A stretch of 11,186 nt of DNA from Pseudomonadota bacterium (GTDB taxonomy: Bacteria > Pseudomonadota > Gammaproteobacteria > Burkholderiales > Gallionellaceae), in NCBI GenBank assembly GCA_021783525.1, contig JAJXTT010000025.1:1-11186 (forward strand), in the 5' to 3' direction. Below, piece after piece: positions 5,946 to 11,186 of this stretch. A model generated the notes under the pieces. That model worked only from the letters and a program-made list of their open reading frames with translations. It ran no database searches and was not told the origin of the DNA. Position 1 is the first letter of the stretch. Each line of letters begins with the position of its first letter. The translations under genes were made by a program, and so were the position numbers.

Positions 5946-7652
5946 ATGCGCATTCTGCTGCTGACCCACTCATTCAATAGTCTCTCCCAGCGCCTGTGGC
6001 TGGAGCTGAGGGCATGCGGGCACGAAGTCAGCGTCGAACTCGACATCGCCGATTCCGTGGCGGAAGAGGCGGTGGCGTTATGGCGGCCGGATGTGATCGT
6101 CGCGCCGTTCCTGAAACGCGCCATCCCCGCCTCGATCTGGGCCAATCACGTGTGCCTGATCGTGCATCCCGGCATCGTCGGCGACCGCGGGCCATCCTCG
6201 CTGGACTGGGCGATACAGGAAGGCGTCGCGGAATGGGGCGTGACCGTGTTGCAGGCCAATGCGGTGATGGATGGCGGCGACATCTGGTCGGCGCAGACGT
6301 TCGCCATGCGTCCGGCGAAGAAATCCAGCATCTATCGCAGTGAGGTGGCGGATGCGGCCGTGCGCAGCGTGCTGGAGGCGCTGACGCGTTATCCCGACTA
6401 CGTGCGCGGCAACTGGAAGCCCACCCCGTCGCACGAATTCAAGTCGGCGGTGCGTGGCATAGAACGTCCTTTCATGAAGCAGGCGCAGCGCGCCATCGAC
6501 TGGCAGCACGACGATACCGTCACCGTGATGCGCAAGCTGAATGCAGCCGACGGTTGTCCCGGCGTGAAGGACATGTTGTTCGGGCAGCCGTGCTACCTGT
6601 TCGACGCTCGCGCCGAGGCCGGATACCGCGGTGCAGCGGGCGAGGTGCTCGGGCGCTGCGGCAATGCGCTGCTGCGCGCCACCACCGACGGGGCGGTGTG
6701 GATCGGCCACGCAGGCCGCGTCGAATACGACCCCGGCTTCAAGTTGCCGGCGGCCGTGGCTTTCGCGGCTGAGGCCGCTGCCTTGCCTGAACTGGTGCGT
6801 GCCGTGCCGGGAGAGATACGTTACGAGGAACACGGCAGCGTCGGCTTTCTGCATTTCGATTTTTACAACGGTGCGATGTCCACCGATCAGTGCACGGCAT
6901 TGCGCGACGCCTACCTGGAGGCGAGCAGGCGGCCGACGCGCGTGCTGGTGCTCATGGGCGGCGAGGACTTCTGGTCCAACGGCATCCACCTCAACCGCAT
7001 CGAGGCCGCCGACAGCCCGGCCGATGAATCCATGCGCAACATCGAGGCCATGGACGATCTCGCGCTGGAGATACTGCGCACCACGAACAGGCTCACCGTG
7101 GCGGTGATGCAGGGCAACGCGGGCGCGGGCGGCTGCTTCCTCGCGCTGGCGGCCGACCAGGTGTGGGCGCGGCAGGCGGTGGTGCTCAACCCGCACTACA
7201 AGAACATGGGGAACCTGTACGGTTCCGAGTACTGGACTTATCTGTTGCCGTCCCGCGTCGGCAAGGAGCGCGCGCAAAGCATCATGCAGAACCGCTTGCC
7301 GATCTCGGCTGTCGCGGCCGTGCAGGAAGGGCTGCTCGATGCGTGCTTCGACGACGACACGACGGCTTTTCGTTCCAGGGTGAAACGCATGGCGCTGGAA
7401 CTGGCGACAGCACCGGACTACGCGCAACGCCTCGCCGACAAATGCGCGCGCCGCACCTGCGATGAGGCGAAGAAGCCGCTGGCCGAATACCGAGCCGAAG
7501 AACTGAGCGAGATGAAGCGCAATTTCTACGGCTTCGATCCCAGTTATCATTACGCACGGCATCATTTCGTTTACAAGATCCCGCACGCTTTCACGCCGCG
7601 CCATCTGGCTTGTCACCGTGAATCGCCGATGTCCGCAACGGCGTGCGCATGA
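5946..7652 (+). CDS. hypX: Hydrogenase maturation factor HypX/HoxX (CO ligand formation from formyl-THF)
   Basis: HypX makes the active-site CO ligand of [NiFe] hydrogenases under oxic conditions: the formyl group of N10-formyl-tetrahydrofolate is transferred to CoA and then decarbonylated to CO. The 568-residue protein has two domains. The N-terminal one is a formyltransferase-like domain with LIVHPGIVGDRGPSSLDWAI (His74) and ANAVMDGGDIWSAQTF (Asp109, Asp112). The C-terminal one (about 295-520) is an enoyl-CoA hydratase/crotonase-like domain with GGEDFWSNGIHLNRIE and LNPHYKNMGNLYGSEYWTYL. Tyr418 and Glu428 in the latter are spaced like the conserved Tyr/Glu pair I recall from the Aquifex HypX structure. 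I chose ATG 5946 because MRILLLTHSFNSLSQRL is the expected N-terminus; the frame is open further back but overlaps hypE. No clear ribosome binding site is visible, so coupling to hypE is likely. Confidence 0.95.
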   Translation: MRILLLTHSFNSLSQRLWLELRACGHEVSVELDIADSVAEEAVALWRPDVIVAPFLKRAIPASIWANHVCLIVHPGIVGDRGPSSLDWAIQEGVAEWGVTVLQANAVMDGGDIWSAQTFAMRPAKKSSIYRSEVADAAVRSVLEALTRYPDYVRGNWKPTPSHEFKSAVRGIERPFMKQAQRAIDWQHDDTVTVMRKLNAADGCPGVKDMLFGQPCYLFDARAEAGYRGAAGEVLGRCGNALLRATTDGAVWIGHAGRVEYDPGFKLPAAVAFAAEAAALPELVRAVPGEIRYEEHGSVGFLHFDFYNGAMSTDQCTALRDAYLEASRRPTRVLVLMGGEDFWSNGIHLNRIEAADSPADESMRNIEAMDDLALEILRTTNRLTVAVMQGNAGAGGCFLALAADQVWARQAVVLNPHYKNMGNLYGSEYWTYLLPSRVGKERAQSIMQNRLPISAVAAVQEGLLDACFDDDTTAFRSRVKRMALELATAPDYAQRLADKCARRTCDEAKKPLAEYRAEELSEMKRNFYGFDPSYHYARHHFVYKIPHAFTPRHLACHRESPMSATACA

Positions 7653-7682
7653 AGGGACAGTTGCAGCAACGCCCTGATCCGG

Positions 7683-7688
7683 AAGGAG
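7683..7688 (+). promoter_or_regulatory. Ribosome binding site of hoxA
   Basis: AAGGAG lies 11 bases before the hoxA ATG at 7700, slightly further than usual. It is the only strong Shine-Dalgarno match in the 47-bp hypX-hoxA gap and supports this start. I see no promoter in that gap. Confidence 0.65.
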
Positions 7689-7699
7689 ACTACTGATTT

Positions 7700-9148
7700 A
7701 TGACTACTCAAACCACCGTCCTGGTCATCGACGATGAACTGCGCTCGCAGGAGTCGATACGCCGCACCCTGGACGAGGAATTCAACGTGCTGACCGTGTC
7801 GAGCGCCGAAGAGGGGCGCGCGGTCATGGAGCGGGAACGGATACAGGTCGTGCTGTGCGACCATCGCATGCCCGGCGTGACCGGTATCGATTTCCTGAAG
7901 GAGGTCCGCGAACGCTGGCCGGACGCGGTCAGGATGATCATTTCCGGCTATACCGATGTCGAGGACATCATCGCCGGCATCAACGATGCCGGTATTTACC
8001 AGTACATCCTGAAGCCCTGGCACCCCGAGTCGCTGCTGCTGAACGTGCGCGCGGCGGCGCAGCTGTACGACCTGCAGCAGCAGAGCAACCGGATGAACCT
8101 GGAGTTGCGCACCATGCAGCCGGTGTTGCAGAAGCGCGTGGCCGCGAAGCACGAGAAGCTGCGCGACCACTACGAGTTCTCGCGCATCGTGCGCGCGGCA
8201 TCCAGTCCGCTGAACCAGGTCATCGAGCTGGCGGCGCGGGTCGCCAACAGCGACATCGCCGTGCATATCTCGGGCGAATCCGGCTCCGGCAAGGAACTGC
8301 TGGGACGTGCCATACACTATTCCAGTCCGCGGGCGACGCGGGCCTTCGTCATCGAGAACTGCGGCGCGATGTCGGACCAGTTGCTGGAATCGGAACTGTT
8401 CGGGCACAAGCGCGGCAGTTTCACCGGCGCGTTCGAGGACCGCATCGGCCTGTTCGAGCAGGCCGATGGCGGCACGATCTTCCTGGACGAGATCGGCGAC
8501 ACCTCGCCGTCGTTCCAGGTCAAGCTGCTGCGCGTGCTGCAGGAAGGCGAGATACGACCCGTCGGCAGTTCGCGTTCGCGCAAGATCGACGTGCGCGTAC
8601 TCTCGGCGACCAACCGCGACCTGGAAGAGGAAGTGCGCAAGGGGCGTTTCCGCGAAGACCTGTATTACCGGCTGACGCAGTTCCTGCTGCCGATGCCGGC
8701 TCTGCGCGAACGCAGGATGGATACGCCGCTGATCGCGCTCTCGCTGCTGCGCGAGGCCGCGCCGGCCATGGGCAAGACCATCAACGGGTTCACGCCGGAA
8801 GCGCTGGACTGCCTGTGCAACTACCAGTGGCCGGGCAATGTGCGCGAGATGCAGAACGAAATATTGCGCGCGATATTGCTGTGCGATGCAGAATACATCG
8901 GCGCGCACCTGTTCTCGCCGAAAGTGCTGCGCGCCGCGCCGGAGGAACAGGTGCAGGACATGAGCATACTCGCCGGGCTGGATGGCAGCCTGAAAGACAG
9001 GATGGAAGCGCTGGAGGCGCGCGTGCTGCGCGAAAGCCTGATCCGCCACCGCTGGAACAAGACGCGCGCGGCGAGCGAACTCGGGCTGTCGCGCGTCGGC
9101 CTGCGCAGCAAGCTTGCGCGCTACGGGTTGGAGAAGAAAACTGAATGA
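7700..9148 (+). CDS. hoxA: HoxA/HupR-type sigma-54-dependent hydrogenase regulator
   Basis: This is an NtrC-family response regulator that activates sigma-54 promoters of hydrogenase genes. The receiver domain (1-120) has Asp11/Asp12, phospho-acceptor Asp54 (CDHRMPGVTG), Ser82 and Lys104 (YILKPW). The AAA+ domain (about 165-400) has Walker A GESGSGKE (192-199), the sigma-54 contact loop GSFTGA (239-244, Ser replacing the usual first Ala), Walker B GTIFLDEI (259-266 region) and arginine-finger segment FREDLYYRL (317-325). A Fis-type helix-turn-helix ends the protein (about 431-480, NKTRAASELGLSRVGLRSKL). The length (482) is typical. HoxA and HupR are known to activate in the unphosphorylated form, with the cognate kinase turning them off when H2 is absent. 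The position between hypX and hoxBC matches the Ralstonia locus. Other NtrC-like regulators are possible by sequence alone, but the context makes HoxA very likely. Confidence 0.94.
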   Translation: MTTQTTVLVIDDELRSQESIRRTLDEEFNVLTVSSAEEGRAVMERERIQVVLCDHRMPGVTGIDFLKEVRERWPDAVRMIISGYTDVEDIIAGINDAGIYQYILKPWHPESLLLNVRAAAQLYDLQQQSNRMNLELRTMQPVLQKRVAAKHEKLRDHYEFSRIVRAASSPLNQVIELAARVANSDIAVHISGESGSGKELLGRAIHYSSPRATRAFVIENCGAMSDQLLESELFGHKRGSFTGAFEDRIGLFEQADGGTIFLDEIGDTSPSFQVKLLRVLQEGEIRPVGSSRSRKIDVRVLSATNRDLEEEVRKGRFREDLYYRLTQFLLPMPALRERRMDTPLIALSLLREAAPAMGKTINGFTPEALDCLCNYQWPGNVREMQNEILRAILLCDAEYIGAHLFSPKVLRAAPEEQVQDMSILAGLDGSLKDRMEALEARVLRESLIRHRWNKTRAASELGLSRVGLRSKLARYGLEKKTE

Positions 9149-9165
9149 TTCAAATTCAAGAACGA

Positions 9166-9314
9166 GCCACAGAGATCACAGAGCACACAGAGAAGTCGGT
9201 GGTTATCTTTGTGTTGGCTTACCGATTGAATAGCTGGTACAAACGGCTCAGACGGCAATTTGCCACCCGCATCCGTGTAATTACTTTCTCTGTGCTCTCT
9301 GTGTCCTCTGTGGC
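9166..9314. repeat. 149-bp inverted-repeat element with CACAGAG-type termini (copy 2)
   Basis: Bases 9166-9194 and 9286-9314 are 29-bp terminal inverted repeats matching at 25 of 29 positions. Each terminus starts GCC and then contains three tandem 9-bp units of the form CACAGAGNN. The 91-bp core (9195-9285) has no convincing gene; it contains only a short GGCAA/TTGCC palindrome at about 9254-9264. The same termini make up the 60-bp element at 577-636, whose core is different and much shorter. The element occupies most of the 181-bp hoxA-hoxB gap, ending 15 bp before the hoxB ATG. It is a dispersed, non-coding, MITE-like or REP-like repeat. A hairpin from it could affect expression or mRNA stability of hoxBC relative to hoxA, but no terminator-like T-run is seen. 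Confidence 0.85.
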
Positions 9315-9329
9315 AAATGGGGTTTTGTC

Positions 9330-10349
9330 ATGAAGGTTATCCAGCAAGGACAACCGCTCAACCTGCTCTGGCTGCAATCCGGCGGCTGCGGCGGGTGCAC
9401 CCTGTCGCTGCTGAACGCGGATTGCCGCAACCTGTTCGACACCCTGAAGAGTTTCGGTATCAACCTGTTGTGGCATCCCTCTCTGTCCGAGCAAAGTGCG
9501 GACGAGGCGCTGGCCATCATCGAGGCATGCGCCAGCGGAGCGACACGGCTGGACATACTGTGCCTCGAAGGTTCGGTGCTGAAGGGGCCGTTCGGCAGCG
9601 GAGGCTTCCACCGCAGGACCGGCAGCGTTTCGATGATGAGCATGATCGAACGTCTGGCCAGGGTCGCCCGGCACACCGTCGCGGTCGGCAGCTGTGCCGC
9701 CTTCGGCGGCGTGACGGCGGCCGGGATCAATCCGGCCGATGCCTGCGGCCTGCAATACGACGGCGATGCGCAGGGCGGCCTGCTGGGCGAGGAATACCGG
9801 GCCGCGGGCGGCTTGCCGGTGATCAATATCGCGGGCTGCCCGACCCATCCCAACTGGGTGATCGAGACCCTGGTCGCGGTCGCACAGGGCGAGATGTACG
9901 AGGACAACCTGGATGTGTTCCGCCGCCCCCGCCTGTTCTCGGATCATCTGGTGCATCACGGCTGCAAGCGCAACGAGTTCTACGAGTTCAAGGCCAGCGC
10001 GTGCAAACCGTCCGACCTCGGGTGCCTGATGGAACACATGGGATGCAAGGGCACGCAGGTGCACGCCGACTGCAACATCCGCCTGTGGAACGGCGAGGGC
10101 TCGTGCACGCGCGGCGGTTATGCCTGCATCGCCTGCACCGAGCCGGGTTTCGAGGAACCCGGCCATGCGTTTGGTGTGACGCCCAAGATCGCAGGCATTC
10201 CGATCGGCTTGCCGACGGATATGCCGAAGGCGTGGTTCGTGGCGCTGGCGGCGCTGTCCAAGTCGGCCACGCCGAAGCGCGTCAAGGAGAATGCGGTCGC
10301 CGACCATCAGGTGGTCACCCCCGCGAACAAGAGGACGCGCCTGAAATGA
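9330..10349 (+). CDS. hoxB: Regulatory (H2-sensing) [NiFe] hydrogenase small subunit HoxB/HupU
   Basis: This is the Fe-S electron-relay subunit of the cytoplasmic group 2b sensor hydrogenase, which signals H2 to the histidine kinase HoxJ. The 339-residue protein begins without any Tat signal, as expected for a sensor and unlike membrane-bound hydrogenases. Proximal-cluster ligands are in LQSGGCGGCTLSLL (Cys20, Cys23), GSCAAFGG (Cys122) and AGCPTHPNW (Cys170). The other two clusters are served by VHHGCKRNEFYEF (about 208-220), CLMEHMGCKG (232-241), and the run C248, C259, C266 and C269 before TEPGFEEPGHAF. A basic tail of about 30 residues follows, and such C-terminal extensions in HoxB are needed for docking to HoxJ. 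GGGG at 9319-9322 is a modest ribosome binding site. The stop overlaps the hoxC start (ATGA). HupU and HoxB are names for the same family. Confidence 0.95.
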   Translation: MKVIQQGQPLNLLWLQSGGCGGCTLSLLNADCRNLFDTLKSFGINLLWHPSLSEQSADEALAIIEACASGATRLDILCLEGSVLKGPFGSGGFHRRTGSVSMMSMIERLARVARHTVAVGSCAAFGGVTAAGINPADACGLQYDGDAQGGLLGEEYRAAGGLPVINIAGCPTHPNWVIETLVAVAQGEMYEDNLDVFRRPRLFSDHLVHHGCKRNEFYEFKASACKPSDLGCLMEHMGCKGTQVHADCNIRLWNGEGSCTRGGYACIACTEPGFEEPGHAFGVTPKIAGIPIGLPTDMPKAWFVALAALSKSATPKRVKENAVADHQVVTPANKRTRLK

Positions 10350-11186
10350 CGCGCCGCATCATCGGGCCTTTCAACCGCGTCGAGGGCGATCTGGAAGTGA
10401 CGCTGGACATCGAATCGGGGCGCGTGCGCGCCGCTTACGTGAACTCCCCGATGTACCGCGGCTTCGAGCAGATACTCGCGGGCAAGCACCCGCTCGATGC
10501 CCTGGTCTTTGTGCCGCGTATCTGCGGGATATGCTCGGTGGCGCAATCGGCGGCCGCCGCACAGGCGCTGGCCCAGTGCATGGGAATACAGCCGCCGGTC
10601 AATGGCCGCATTGCGGCCAATCTGACCGTGGCCGCGGAGAATCTGGCGGACCACCTGAGTCATTTCTATCTGTTCTTCATGCCGGACTTCGCGCGCGACG
10701 GCTATGGCGACCGTCCCTGGTTCGCCGACGCGCAATCCCGTTTCAAGTCGGTGACGGGTTCGGCGGCGGGGGACGTGCTGCCGGCACGCGCCAAATTCAT
10801 GAACGTGATGGGCTACCTTGCCGGCCGCTGGCCGCACACGCTTTCCCTGCAGCCCGGCGGTTCGACGCGTGCGGTGGAAGAGGCGGAAAAATTGCGCCTG
10901 AAGATATTGCTGTCCGAGTTTCGGGGGTTCCTGGAACAGACGTTGTTCGGTGACCGGCTGGAAGCCGTGACGTCCCTGGATTCCGAAGCTGCACTCTACA
11001 AATGGATGAAACCGCGGGCGAAGCGCGCCGACTTCCCGCGTTTCCTGAACATCGCGCGCGATCTGGGGTTGCAACATGTCGGCAGGGCCACGGATCGCTT
11101 CATCAGCTATGGCGCCTATCCGGACGGCGAGGCAGCGTTGTTCCCGGCGGGACTCTGGGCGGACGACCGCTTGCAGGCACTTGATA
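10346..11186 (+). CDS. hoxC: Regulatory [NiFe] hydrogenase large subunit HoxC/HupV (5' part)
   Basis: This is the catalytic NiFe subunit of the H2 sensor. About 280 codons are present and the frame is open to the right edge, so the C-terminal DPCxxCxxH-type ligand motif lies outside. The start MTRRIIGPFNRVEGDLEV gives the conserved RVEG (Glu13). The N-terminal nickel motif is RICGICSVAQS, with Cys60 and Cys63 and Gln67 where most [NiFe] hydrogenases have His; this Gln is a group 2b sensor signature. Ile62 and Phe110 (in HFYLFFMPDF) match the bulky gas-channel residues that make the Ralstonia sensor insensitive to O2. The ATG overlaps the hoxB stop by 4 bp, so the two subunits are probably made in step. 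Sensor HoxC lacks the C-terminal extension cleaved by proteases; this cannot be checked here. Confidence 0.95.
   Translation, partial: MTRRIIGPFNRVEGDLEVTLDIESGRVRAAYVNSPMYRGFEQILAGKHPLDALVFVPRICGICSVAQSAAAAQALAQCMGIQPPVNGRIAANLTVAAENLADHLSHFYLFFMPDFARDGYGDRPWFADAQSRFKSVTGSAAGDVLPARAKFMNVMGYLAGRWPHTLSLQPGGSTRAVEEAEKLRLKILLSEFRGFLEQTLFGDRLEAVTSLDSEAALYKWMKPRAKRADFPRFLNIARDLGLQHVGRATDRFISYGAYPDGEAALFPAGLWADDRLQALD

Noticed and set aside
9195..9329. Sigma-54 (-24/-12) or sigma-70 promoter for hoxBC inside the repeat core
   Set aside because: I looked for GG-N10-GC and for TTGACA/TATAAT-like pairs and found no convincing match.
9145..9333. A 62-codon open frame spanning the hoxA-hoxB gap
   Set aside because: It is a translation of the inverted-repeat element (Glu/Thr-rich from the 9-bp units), starts inside the hoxA stop region and runs into hoxB.

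Overview
The window is one continuous plus-strand stretch of a [NiFe]-hydrogenase maturation and regulation locus: hypB (3' part), hypF, hypC, hypD, a DUF559 endonuclease-like gene, hypE, hypX (hoxX), hoxA, hoxB and hoxC (5' part). From memory, this is the order of the Ralstonia/Cupriavidus hyp1-hoxABC cluster, apart from the DUF559 gene. The high GC content, the hypX-hoxA-hoxBC order and the residue-level similarity point to a betaproteobacterium. The two kinds of intergenic palindromic repeat would suit a Gallionellaceae/Nitrosomonadales-type genome, but that finer placement is a guess.

Layout. Positions 1-542 hold the C-terminal part of HypB (Ni insertion GTPase). A 120-bp gap follows and contains a 60-bp inverted-repeat element. 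HypF, HypC and HypD (663-4348) are packed with a 3-bp gap and then a 4-bp overlap. The junction between hypD and hypE (4349-4885) carries a G/C-rich palindromic repeat pair and a 134-residue DUF559 protein, which ends 2 bp before hypE. HypE, HypX and HoxA follow closely. A 181-bp gap, mostly filled by a 149-bp inverted-repeat element, separates hoxA from hoxB. The hoxB and hoxC genes overlap by 4 bp, and hoxC runs off the right edge. No stretch over 300 bp lacks a gene.

How the genes work together. HypF and HypE make the cyanide ligands. HypC and HypD carry and assemble the Fe(CN)2CO group. HypX is the aerobic source of the CO ligand. HypB, with HypA presumably encoded upstream, supplies nickel. 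HoxB and HoxC form a group 2b H2-sensing regulatory hydrogenase. HoxA is the sigma-54-dependent activator that the sensor controls through a histidine kinase (HoxJ), probably encoded just past the right edge. HoxC carries the Ile62/Phe110 pair associated with O2-insensitive sensing, and together with HypX this suggests hydrogen use under oxic or micro-oxic conditions.

The hydrogenase genes themselves are canonical. The least explained parts are the intergenic insertions: two elements whose terminal inverted repeats are built from tandem 9-bp CACAGAGNN units, and the palindrome-plus-DUF559 module wedged into hypD-hypE. I see no clearly new multi-gene system.
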